From positions 1,374 through 7,791 of the forward strand of contig DBDQ01000120.1 of the NCBI GenBank assembly GCA_002293665.1: a stretch of DNA of 6,418 nt, in the 5' to 3' direction. A program made the position numbers and the translations under genes. Of this stretch, positions 1 to 5,975 are shown piece by piece. Every line of letters begins with the position of its first letter. Within the stretch, counting starts at the first letter, position 1. A model generated the notes under the pieces. That model saw only the letters and a program-made list of their open reading frames with translations. It searched no databases and had not been told where the DNA came from. This DNA is from Alistipes sp. UBA928 (GTDB lineage: Bacteria > Bacteroidota > Bacteroidia > Bacteroidales > Rikenellaceae).

Positions 1-426
1 ATCGGCGTCGACCGCATGGTGTTGCAGATACTCTCGGCATCCTACGCCGAGGAGGCCCTCGAAGGCGGCGAAAGCCGCGTGGTAATGCGCATCCCGGCCC
101 CGTTGGCGCCGGTGAAAGCCGCCGTGCTGCCGCTGGTCAAAAAAGACGGCCTGCCCGAGATCGCCCGCAGCATAGTCGACGCGCTCAAGTTCGACCACAA
201 CGTGCAGTACGACGAGAAGGACAGCATCGGCAAGCGCTATCGCCGCCAGGACGCGATCGGCACCCCGTTCTGCATCACGGTTGATCACACCAGCGGCGAA
301 GACGGCACCGTCACTATCCGCCGCCGCGACACAATGGCCCAAGAGCGCGTCGCCATCTCCGACCTACCCGCCATCATCGCAAAAGAGTGCGGCCTCCGCA
401 CCCTGCTCGAGAGACTAAACGGTTGA
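1..426 (+). CDS. glyQS: Glycyl-tRNA synthetase, C-terminal part (5' truncated by window edge)
   Basis: Class II aminoacyl-tRNA synthetase of the single-chain, homodimeric type; it charges tRNA-Gly with glycine in the cytoplasm. The reading frame is open from base 1 and gives 141 residues before TGA at 424-426, so the start and most of the catalytic core lie upstream (full-length relatives are about 450-520 aa). Visible residues 1-5 (IGVDR) match the end of class II motif 3, whose Arg contacts ATP. Residues from about 30 to 140 form the anticodon-binding domain, with the very conserved stretches LAPVKAAVLPLVKKDGLPE (35-53), NVQYDEKDSIGKRYRRQD (67-84) and IGTPFCITVDH (86-96). The ATG at 16 is an internal Met, not the start. 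The gene is sometimes called glyS. It ends 8 bases before a strong hairpin. The family call is firm. Confidence 0.95.
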   Translation: MGVDRMVLQILSASYAEEALEGGESRVVMRIPAPLAPVKAAVLPLVKKDGLPEIARSIVDALKFDHNVQYDEKDSIGKRYRRQDAIGTPFCITVDHTSGEDGTVTIRRRDTMAQERVAISDLPAIIAKECGLRTLLERLNG

Positions 427-433
427 AATGCCC

Positions 434-472
434 CACAGTAAAACCGGATGCGTATGCATCCGGTTTACTGTG
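434..472. terminator. Bidirectional hairpin terminator between convergent genes
   Basis: The left arm at 434-451 (CACAGTAAAACCGGATGC) pairs with the right arm at 456-472 (GCATCCGGTTTACTGTG) around the loop GTAT. The stem is 17 bp with one bulged A. The GC-rich core (CCGGATGC/GCATCCGG) is flanked by A's on the left and T's on the right, so it can act as an intrinsic terminator in both directions. It fills the 47-bp gap between the glycyl-tRNA synthetase stop and the end of the convergent minus-strand gene. The U tract is short (TTT then ACTG), so efficiency is uncertain. Confidence 0.75.
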
Positions 473-473
473 C

Positions 474-881
474 TCAATAAACCACCGGCGGCACACTCGA
501 CGGAGCGACACGCGATGGTGTGACGCTCAGCACCCGGTCGACTATGAACTTCGAGTAGCCGCGCCAAGGCAGCGCGCCGAAATATTCGCGGTAGTGTAGT
601 TCGACCACGCTGCCACCGAGACGCATCAGCGAGTCGGCCAGCGCGGCGTCGCGGATCGAGAATTCGAACTCGTTGGAGGCGATCCCCGAGGCAGCCGTCG
701 TGCGGAAACCGCTCTGAATCAGTTTCCCCTCGTAGGTCTTGAACATCACCCCCTTGTATACCACATAGTTGAGCTCGCCCGTTTTGACCCCTTCGCCAAA
801 AGGATAATAGAACCTGACAGCGAAGAACGCGCCGAAACCAACCACCAGAACCGAGATCGCTATTATCACAAATTTTTTCAT
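474..881 (-). CDS. Small membrane-anchored Bacteroidetes protein of unknown function
   Basis: A 135-aa protein with one hydrophobic helix at about residues 4-22 (FVIIAISVLVVGFGAFFAV) after a MKK start. It is therefore probably an N-terminally anchored inner-membrane protein with the rest outside the cytoplasm, or possibly an uncleaved signal. The body holds conserved-looking stretches: FYYPFGEGVKTGEL (24-37), KGVMFKTYEGKL (43-54), a FEFSIRD segment (72-78) and PWRGYSKFIVD (105-115). I recognise this from a Bacteroidetes family of about 140-150 aa whose database entries sometimes carry the name 6-phosphogluconate dehydrogenase. Nothing in this sequence supports that: there is no Rossmann nucleotide-binding motif, and it is far too short. 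The function is unknown. The ATG at 879-881 has no Shine-Dalgarno sequence before it. The gene converges on glycyl-tRNA synthetase across a shared terminator and diverges from the response regulator gene. Confidence 0.88.
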   Translation of the reverse strand: MKKFVIIAISVLVVGFGAFFAVRFYYPFGEGVKTGELNYVVYKGVMFKTYEGKLIQSGFRTTAASGIASNEFEFSIRDAALADSLMRLGGSVVELHYREYFGALPWRGYSKFIVDRVLSVTPSRVAPSSVPPVVY

Positions 882-905
882 AGTCGAGACGTTTTTTTGG
901 CCCTG

Positions 906-913
906 TAAAGGTA
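906..913 (-). promoter_or_regulatory. Possible Bacteroidetes -7 box for the small membrane protein gene
   Basis: Read on the minus strand this is TACCTTTA, one base off the TAnnTTTG consensus of the Bacteroidetes primary sigma factor. It lies 24 bases before the ATG of the small membrane protein. A T-run at 933-937, about 19 bases further upstream, could stand in for the -33 element, but there is no TTTG. The call is weak and rests on position and partial match only. Confidence 0.4.
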
Positions 914-962
914 AACAAATTTCCTGCCACTGAAAAACTTAACAGGTTTGCAACATTTTGGT

Positions 963-973
963 CGTATCTTTGC
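963..973 (+). promoter_or_regulatory. Bacteroidetes-type -7 promoter element of the two-component operon
   Basis: CGTATCTTTGC contains a perfect TAnnTTTG box (965-972). The same 11-mer recurs before the glycosidase gene at 3497-3507. A usual distance to the start site would put transcription near 978, about 13 bases before the ATG at 992. The GGGAG at 974-978 would then be at or upstream of the mRNA start and is probably not a ribosome binding site. A TTTG at 947-950 is only 14 bases upstream of the box, too close for a standard -33 element, so that half of the promoter is unclear. Confidence 0.75.
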
Positions 974-991
974 GGGAGAAAACGACAGTGC

Positions 992-1672
992 ATGAAAAGG
1001 AGAATTCTTGTTGTCGACGACGAGAGCGACATCCGCGAGATACTCTCGTTCAACCTCGAAAACGAGGGATACGATGTCGAGGCTGTGTCCTCGGCCGAGG
1101 AGGCGCTGAAAGTTCTCGCGCCCGACCACGCGCTGATACTCCTCGACGTAATGATGGGCGGCATGTCGGGCTACCGCATGGCCGAAAAACTGCGGCGCGA
1201 GGGCAACATCGTGCCCATAATCTTCCTCACTGCAAAAGACACCGAGAACGATATGCTCACCGGTTTCTCGGTGGGTGGCGACGACTACATCTCGAAACCC
1301 TTCTCGCTCAAGGAGGTGTCGGCCCGCGTGAAGGCCGTCATCAAACGCAGTGCCGAGGAGGCCGGCCCCGCCGCAGGAGATAAACTGACGGTAGGCGACG
1401 TGGAGATGGATCTCGCCGCGAAAGAGGTGTCGATAGCCGGCGAGACGATTCCCCTCACAAAGACCGAGTTCGAGATACTGGCCCTTCTTGCCGCCAATCC
1501 CTCTCGCATATTCTCTCGCGAGGCTATCATCGACCGCCTGTGGAAAGACGCCCCCTACACCACCGAACGCACCGTCGACGTCCACATCACCCGCCTGCGC
1601 AAAAAGATGGGCCCCCGTGCGGCATGGCTCTCCTCCAAGGCTGGCTACGGTTACAGGTTCAACCCCGATTAA
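992..1672 (+). CDS. OmpR/PhoB-family response regulator transcription factor
   Basis: A 226-aa cytoplasmic DNA-binding response regulator, the usual length for the class. Residues 3-118 form the receiver domain: the acidic pair D9/D10, the phospho-acceptor D52 in LILLDVMM, T80 in FLTAKD, and K102 in GGDDYISKPF with Y99 as switch residue. Residues about 130-225 form the OmpR-type winged helix: LTKTEFEILALLAANP (155-170), a recognition-helix stretch TERTVDVHITRLRKKM and the wing ending GYGYRF. All phosphorylation residues are present, so it should be a working switch. It is followed 12 bp later by its sensor kinase, and the Bacteroidetes -7 box at 963-973 gives a very short leader without Shine-Dalgarno. 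The closest named types would be PhoB/PhoP/RprY-like regulators, but the sequence alone does not settle which, nor the target genes. Confidence 0.95.
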   Translation: MKRRILVVDDESDIREILSFNLENEGYDVEAVSSAEEALKVLAPDHALILLDVMMGGMSGYRMAEKLRREGNIVPIIFLTAKDTENDMLTGFSVGGDDYISKPFSLKEVSARVKAVIKRSAEEAGPAAGDKLTVGDVEMDLAAKEVSIAGETIPLTKTEFEILALLAANPSRIFSREAIIDRLWKDAPYTTERTVDVHITRLRKKMGPRAAWLSSKAGYGYRFNPD

Positions 1673-1684
1673 CGTCCCCGCACC

Positions 1685-2974
1685 ATGATGAAGTTGAGTT
1701 TCCAGCAAAGGCTCGTGTCGAGTTTCGTTGTGGTTTTCGCACTCTTCACCACGGGGATCGTGGTGTTCGAGGGCCAACGCGTCAGACGCTACAAGACCGA
1801 AGCGCTCGAAGAGCGGTTGGACGCCTACGCCACCCAGATCGGGCGGTTTCTCGATAGCGGTTCACCCGCCGACATGGGCGAACTGCTCTCTATCATGCCC
1901 CCCGAGCTGCGTGTAACGCTAATCGGGCGCGACGGCAGCGTCTCCTACGACAACCGTCTCAACGCCGCCTCGATGGGCAACCACTCGGGCCGTCCCGAGA
2001 TCGTGTCGGCCGCTGCGACGGGCCACGGCACCTCTGTCCGCATCTCCGAATCGTCGGGCCGGGAGTATCTCTACTACGCCCGCGACGACGGCCACGGTAC
2101 GATCGTGCGCGTGGCATTCCCCTACAACATCGAGGTGAGGGCGCTTCTCAAACCCGACAACACATTCCTCTACTTCGTGGTGGCGCTGTTCGCCGTGGGT
2201 TTGGTTTTCATCCTGTGGCTGGGAAACTACTTCGGAGCCTCGCTCAAACGCCTGCGCGAACACGAGGCGCGCGAAAAAACACGCCGCCTGAAACACGAAA
2301 TGACGGGCAACATCGCCCACGAACTGCGCACCCCCGTCACCAGCATCCGCGGTTTTCTCGAAATAGTGCTGGGTAACGAACTCGACGACGCCCGGCGCAG
2401 GCAATACCTCCAAAGGGCCTACTCACAAACTCAAACGCTGTCCGCGCTCATCTCCGACATGAGCCTGCTGGCACGCATCGACGAAAAACAGGGAGCGTTC
2501 GAGTTCACGTCGATCGACGCCGCGGAGCTACTCGAAAAAGTACGCTCCGACACCTCTAAGGGGCTCGTCGAGAAGAACATCGCCCTGCGCGTCGACTTCC
2601 CGGCCGGCCTCACCTTCCGCGGCAACGAAAGCCTGCTCTACTCCGTGTTCCGCAACTTGACGGACAACGTCATCTCCCACGCCGGCGAAGGCGTCGCGAT
2701 ACGCGTAACGGCCCGGCCCGACGGAAAGGGCAGGGCGCGCGTGATCTTCGCCGACAACGGGCGCGGAATCCCCGGCGACGAACATCTGGAACATATTTTC
2801 GAAAGATTTTACCGTGTCAACAAAGGGCGCACGCGCGACACCGGAGGCTCTGGCCTCGGTCTGTCGATAGTCCGCAACACCGTGGCCCTCCACGGCGGCA
2901 CCATCACAGTGCGTAGCAACACCCCCTCGGGCCTCGAATTTACCTTCGACCTCCCCGTCGAATCCGCCTCTTAA
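1685..2974 (+). CDS. PhoR-like membrane sensor histidine kinase
   Basis: A 429-aa inner-membrane kinase, partner of the regulator encoded just upstream. TM1 spans about residues 10-28 and TM2 about 160-181. Between them lies a periplasmic domain of about 130 residues with PhoR-type hallmarks (VTLIGRDGSVSYDN at 77-90, MGNHSGRPEI at 97-106, then GHGTSVRIS), suggesting a PAS/PDC-like sensor fold. The dimerisation domain has the H-box AHELRTP with phospho-acceptor H212. The ATPase domain shows the N-box NLTDN (N328), G1 box DNGRGIP (358-363), F-box IFERFYRVNK (371-380) and G2 box GGSGLGLSIV (387-396). Only about 30 residues separate TM2 from H212, so there is no room for a normal HAMP domain. Either Met at codon 1 or 2 could be the start; no Shine-Dalgarno helps choose. 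The signal sensed cannot be read from sequence. Confidence 0.94.
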   Translation: MMKLSFQQRLVSSFVVVFALFTTGIVVFEGQRVRRYKTEALEERLDAYATQIGRFLDSGSPADMGELLSIMPPELRVTLIGRDGSVSYDNRLNAASMGNHSGRPEIVSAAATGHGTSVRISESSGREYLYYARDDGHGTIVRVAFPYNIEVRALLKPDNTFLYFVVALFAVGLVFILWLGNYFGASLKRLREHEAREKTRRLKHEMTGNIAHELRTPVTSIRGFLEIVLGNELDDARRRQYLQRAYSQTQTLSALISDMSLLARIDEKQGAFEFTSIDAAELLEKVRSDTSKGLVEKNIALRVDFPAGLTFRGNESLLYSVFRNLTDNVISHAGEGVAIRVTARPDGKGRARVIFADNGRGIPGDEHLEHIFERFYRVNKGRTRDTGGSGLGLSIVRNTVALHGGTITVRSNTPSGLEFTFDLPVESAS

Positions 2975-2978
2975 CTCT

Positions 2979-3434
2979 CTACCTGAAGACCACCGTCCTG
3001 AAATAAAGAGTCTTGTCGGGCCGGAAGTTAAACGTCGACGGTGAGCGACTGATCATGATCCTCACATAACCCACATCGTAGCTGCAACTTATTGTCTCAA
3101 TGTAGTTGATCTGCTTGATAACGGCGGGCAGCGGCTCCTGCACATCCACGTTCACACCGTCGCGACGTTCGCCGTATCTCCAGTAGGTGGCGTAGCTGCC
3201 CGTGTCGAACACCTCCGGAGTGATCTCGCGCAGCGGGACGTCGAAGTAGTAGTAGTCGAACTGCCCGTCCTCGAAAAGCATGGTCTTCCAGTCGTTGGGA
3301 AGAATCGGAATGTTGTCGACAACGACCGGCGAGCTGAACTCCGCATCCACATCGCAACCGCTCGTCGCCACCACGGCCATCGCCACCGCGACCGCCATCA
3401 ATAACCGTTTGCCCTTAACCGTCAAATTTCTCAT
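2979..3434 (-). CDS. Small predicted lipoprotein, function unknown
   Basis: From the ATG at 3432-3434 this gives 151 aa. A GTG three codons upstream would give 154, but AGGTG (3442-3446) lies 7 bases before the ATG and decides for the shorter form. Residues 1-26 are a lipoprotein-type signal (basic start with KGKR, hydrophobic core LLMAVAVAMAVVA, then TSG-C27). Thr at -3 of the lipobox is less usual. The residues after Cys (DVDAE) are acidic, as in the export signal that sends some Bacteroidetes lipoproteins to the cell surface; this is suggestive only. The mature part of about 125 residues is rich in aromatics (DYYYFDVP, ATYWRYGE) and ends on the beta-like segment TLYFRTVVFR. I know similar uncharacterised Bacteroidetes lipoproteins but no function. 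It converges on the kinase gene with a 4-bp gap. Confidence 0.88.
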   Translation of the reverse strand: MRNLTVKGKRLLMAVAVAMAVVATSGCDVDAEFSSPVVVDNIPILPNDWKTMLFEDGQFDYYYFDVPLREITPEVFDTGSYATYWRYGERRDGVNVDVQEPLPAVIKQINYIETISCSYDVGYVRIMISRSPSTFNFRPDKTLYFRTVVFR

Positions 3435-3441
3435 ATTTAGC

Positions 3442-3446
3442 ACCTA
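3442..3446 (-). promoter_or_regulatory. Ribosome binding site that decides the lipoprotein start
   Basis: AGGTG on the minus strand, 7 bases before the ATG at 3432-3434. It overlaps the alternative upstream GTG (3441-3443), which therefore cannot be the start it serves. It is one of the few Shine-Dalgarno-like sites in this window. Confidence 0.55.
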
Positions 3447-3467
3447 AGAATTATCGTTAGTCCGCCA

Positions 3468-3475
3468 CAAATGTA
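3468..3475 (-). promoter_or_regulatory. Bacteroidetes -7 box for the lipoprotein gene
   Basis: On the minus strand this reads TACATTTG, a perfect match to TAnnTTTG. It lies 33 bases before the ATG at 3434, leaving a leader of roughly 28 bases that includes the AGGTG ribosome binding site. No good TTTG -33 element is seen upstream. Confidence 0.6.
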
Positions 3476-3496
3476 TATAATTTTTTAATAGTAATG

Positions 3497-3507
3497 CGTA
3501 TCTTTGC
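3497..3507 (+). promoter_or_regulatory. Bacteroidetes-type -7 promoter element of the GH39 gene
   Basis: CGTATCTTTGC, identical over 11 bases to the element at 963-973, with the TAnnTTTG box at 3499-3506. The start of transcription is expected near 3512, giving a leader of about 20 bases with no Shine-Dalgarno before the ATG at 3533. It lies back to back with the minus-strand box at 3468-3475, 23 bases apart, across an AT-rich stretch. No TTTG -33 element is evident. Confidence 0.72.
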
Positions 3508-3532
3508 CCTTAAACCATAAACTCACCACACC

Positions 3533-5233
3533 ATGACCGTAAACCCCATCGCAAGACAAATCTCCAAAACCCTGCTCACTGCGGCCCTCTCGCTGGCGGC
3601 ACTCGCCTCCGGAGCCCAAACCGTTCGCATCGAGGCGAACCTCGGTGAGAAGATCGAACCCATGAAACCCGTCTGGGCCTGGTTCGGCTACGACGAGCCC
3701 AACTACACCTACATGAAAGACGGCGTTAAACTCCTCACCGAACTGTCGGAAGCAAGTCCTGTGCCAGTCTATGTGCGCGCCCACAACCTGCTCACCACCG
3801 GCGACGGCGAGGCCGCTCTCAAATGGGGCTCCACCAACGCCTATACCGAAGACTCTCAGGGCCGTCCCGTCTACGACTGGACAATCACCGACCGCATCTT
3901 CGACACCTACCTCGCCCGCGGCATGCGCCCGCTGGTCGAGATCGGCTTCATGCCCGAGGCGCTTGCCACCGACCCCGAACCCTACCGCCACTACTGGAAC
4001 CCCGCGATCCCCGGCAACGAACTCTTCACCGGCTGGACCCACCCGCCCAAAGATTACGACAAGTGGCGCGATCTGGTCTACCACTGGGTGCGTCACTGCG
4101 TCGAGCGCTACGGCGAGGACGAAGTGGCCCAATGGTGGTGGGAGGTGTGGAACGAACCCGACATAGGCTACTGGTCGGGCTCGTTCGAGGAGTACTGCAA
4201 ACTCTATGACTACGCCGCCGACGGGCTCAAACGCGCGTTTCCCCGCGCCCGTATCGGCGGGCCCCACACCACCGACCCTTCGGGCGAAAGGGCCAATAAA
4301 TACCTGCGCGACTTCATCGAACACTGCCTCCACGGAACCAACCACGCCACCGGCCGCACAGGCTCACCGCTCGACTACGTCGCCTTCCACGCCAAAGGCT
4401 CGCCCCGCATTGTCGACGGACACGTCCGGATGAACATCGGGCGCCAACTGCTCAACGTCTCCCGCGGCTTCGAGGCCGTCGCGTCGTTCCCCGAACTGAA
4501 AAACATACCCGTCGTCATCGGCGAGTCCGACCCCGAGGGCTGCGCCGCCTGCTCCACCGATACCAGCCCCCAGAACGCCTACCGCAACGGCACCATGTAC
4601 TCGAGCTACACCGCCGCCGCCTTCGCCCGCAAATACGAACTCGCCCGTCAGCACAACGTCAACTTCATGGGCGCGGTGTCGTGGTCGTTCGAGTTCGAAG
4701 ATCAGAAGTGGTTCGCCGGATTCCGCGACCTCGCCACCAACGGCGTCGACAAACCGGTGCTCAACGTCTTCCGCATGTTCGGCATGATGGGCGGCCACCT
4801 CGCGGGGGTCACCTCTTCGTCGCCGCTCCCGGCTCCCGACATGACGCGCGACAGCGTGCGCGGCGAAGAGTCCGACATCAACGCCCTTGCCAGCGTCGAC
4901 GACAGCACCGCCGCCGTCATGGTGTGGAACTACCACGACGACGATCTGCCTGCCGAGGCGGCCGACATTGACATGGTGGTCCGCGGTATCCCCACGCGCA
5001 GAGTGCTGGTGACGCACTACCGCATAGACAACGAATTCAGCAACTCCTACGAGGTGTGGAAGAAGATGGGAAGTCCCCAGAATCCCTCTGCCACGCAGAT
5101 CGCCGAACTCGAACAGGCCGGACAACTCGAAATGTTTACCTCGCCGAAGTGGGTCGACGTTTCGGGTGGACGGGTAGCTATGAACTTCGCCCTGCCCAGA
5201 CAGGGGGTATCGCTGGTGAAACTGACATGGTAA
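3533..5233 (+). CDS. Secreted GH39-family glycosidase, beta-xylosidase-like
   Basis: A 566-aa retaining glycoside hydrolase of clan GH-A. Residues 1-28 are a signal peptide with hydrophobic core LLTAALSLAALA and a probable signal-peptidase I cut after SGA28, so the enzyme is periplasmic or secreted; there is no lipobox. The TIM-barrel runs from about residue 40 to 415. The acid/base is E208 in WWWEVWNEPD (201-210) and the probable nucleophile is E331 in PVVIGESDPEG (326-336), followed by a C337-x-x-C340 pair. A stretch SWSFEFEDQKWFAGFRDLATNG (383-404) matches Bacteroidetes GH39 relatives. Residues from about 450 to 566 form a beta-rich C-terminal domain (VMVWNYHDDD, LPRQGVSLVKL). Family members release xylose from xylo-oligosaccharides, but other sugars are possible. 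No SusC/SusD or further hydrolase lies beside it. It has its own -7 box and ends at a hairpin terminator. Confidence 0.87.
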   Translation: MTVNPIARQISKTLLTAALSLAALASGAQTVRIEANLGEKIEPMKPVWAWFGYDEPNYTYMKDGVKLLTELSEASPVPVYVRAHNLLTTGDGEAALKWGSTNAYTEDSQGRPVYDWTITDRIFDTYLARGMRPLVEIGFMPEALATDPEPYRHYWNPAIPGNELFTGWTHPPKDYDKWRDLVYHWVRHCVERYGEDEVAQWWWEVWNEPDIGYWSGSFEEYCKLYDYAADGLKRAFPRARIGGPHTTDPSGERANKYLRDFIEHCLHGTNHATGRTGSPLDYVAFHAKGSPRIVDGHVRMNIGRQLLNVSRGFEAVASFPELKNIPVVIGESDPEGCAACSTDTSPQNAYRNGTMYSSYTAAAFARKYELARQHNVNFMGAVSWSFEFEDQKWFAGFRDLATNGVDKPVLNVFRMFGMMGGHLAGVTSSSPLPAPDMTRDSVRGEESDINALASVDDSTAAVMVWNYHDDDLPAEAADIDMVVRGIPTRRVLVTHYRIDNEFSNSYEVWKKMGSPQNPSATQIAELEQAGQLEMFTSPKWVDVSGGRVAMNFALPRQGVSLVKLTW

Positions 5234-5243
5234 AATAAATCCC

Positions 5244-5282
5244 GCTTTTGGGGCGGCTCCACAAGGAGCCGTCCCCGAAAGC
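5244..5282 (+). terminator. Hairpin terminator after the GH39 gene
   Basis: The left arm at 5244-5260 (GCTTTTGGGGCGGCTCC) pairs with the right arm at 5265-5282 (GGAGCCGTCCCCGAAAGC) around the loop ACAA. The stem is 17 bp with one T-G wobble and one bulged T. It starts 11 bases after the GH39 stop and ends 20 bases before the next start codon. There is no T-run on the right side (it continues ATATAATAAT), so some read-through is possible; that may matter because no clear promoter is seen for the next gene. Confidence 0.72.
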
Positions 5283-5302
5283 ATATAATAATCCCGTAAA
5301 TA

Positions 5303-5962
5303 ATGAAAACCATAGGTATAATACATGCTGCCCTGATCTCGTCTAAGGCTGTGGAGCCTTTCATCAAGGAGATAATTCCCGATGTAACGGTGGCTCACGT
5401 CGTTGATGACACGATCCAGAACACCAATTTTGCCTGCGAGCCGGGCGTGATCCCCAAGGTCAATTTCTTCAAATTTGCGACCTACGCACATTTTCTCGAA
5501 GAGGCTGGCGTCGACCTTATCATGCTGGCTTGTTCGACCTTCAATCAGGCTGTGGAGCACGCGCGTCCGATGATCTCGACCCCGATGTTGCAGATAGACC
5601 GTCCGATGATGGATCTTGCCGTCGCACAGGGTAAAAAGATCGGCCTTCTGGCTACCGTACCCACGACCGTACCTGCTTCGGAAAGATTGCTAAGAACGGC
5701 CGCAAGCGATGTCGGCAGGGAGGTGGATATTACCACAGTCCTCTGTTCCGATGCATTTCAGGAGCTGAAAAACGGCAACGTGGAGCGCCACAACCAGATG
5801 CCGCTGGAGCAGATAGATAGCCTTTCGGCTAATGTCGACGCCATTGTCATGGCTCAGGTGTCGATGAGCGCGCTCGAACCGATGCTGGGCAAGACCCGCG
5901 TTCCCGTCTATAACAGCGGGCGCACCGGGTTCCAGAAAGCAAGGGAAATATTGGGAATCTAA
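5303..5962 (+). CDS. Asp/Glu/hydantoin racemase superfamily protein, single catalytic Cys
   Basis: A 219-aa cytoplasmic protein with no signal peptide; the length fits the superfamily. The start is marked by the typical first strand MKTIGIIHAAL. The first catalytic cysteine is C77 in DLIMLACSTFNQ (71-82), followed by PMLQIDRPM (94-102) and KIGLLATVPTTV (112-123). In true two-base racemases a second Cys sits near the C-terminus (as in LGCTH or LGCAGM). Here that place reads IVMAQVSMSAL (181-191), so the second Cys is absent, as in a subset of the superfamily annotated only as racemase-like. Racemisation is therefore uncertain; a decarboxylase, isomerase or other one-Cys reaction is possible. 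Substrate unknown. The gene lies 13 bp before an RpiB-like isomerase and probably forms an operon with it. Third codon positions are less GC-rich than in GH39. Confidence 0.85.
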   Translation: MKTIGIIHAALISSKAVEPFIKEIIPDVTVAHVVDDTIQNTNFACEPGVIPKVNFFKFATYAHFLEEAGVDLIMLACSTFNQAVEHARPMISTPMLQIDRPMMDLAVAQGKKIGLLATVPTTVPASERLLRTAASDVGREVDITTVLCSDAFQELKNGNVERHNQMPLEQIDSLSANVDAIVMAQVSMSALEPMLGKTRVPVYNSGRTGFQKAREILGI

Positions 5963-5975
5963 ATTGAGAATAACG

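Noticed and set aside
974..978. GGGAG as a ribosome binding site of the response regulator
   Set aside because: It directly follows the -7 box, so the transcript is expected to start at or after it, and its 13-base distance to the ATG is too long.
415..1164. Long minus-strand open frame (249 codons) across the small membrane protein gene and the response regulator
   Set aside because: It overlaps two well-supported genes in other frames, its product is low-complexity and matches no family; it comes from the GC-rich codon pattern.
878..1777. Minus-strand open frame of 299 codons antisense to the response regulator
   Set aside because: It mirrors a gene with all response-regulator hallmarks; its His/Gly/Val-rich product is typical of an antisense shadow.
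3485..4345. Minus-strand open frame of 286 codons over the 5' half of GH39
   Set aside because: It is antisense to the signal peptide and catalytic acid/base region of a confident glycosidase, with no recognisable domain.
5284..5289. TATAAT, resembling an E. coli -10 box just before the racemase-like gene
   Set aside because: Bacteroidetes do not use this element, there is no TTGACA at the right distance, and it is an AT-rich stretch right after a hairpin.
4364..5560. Minus-strand open frame of 398 codons antisense to GH39 and the racemase-like gene
   Set aside because: It runs opposite two recognised proteins and through the terminator hairpin; its Gly/Val/Asp/His-rich product has no domain signature.
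7..5839. Fourteen copies of the palindrome GTCGAC in the window, about seven times a rough random expectation of two
   Set aside because: Thirteen of the fourteen encode in-frame Val-Asp (GTC GAC) in genes on both strands, so codon preference explains the excess; the other is at 3034-3039.
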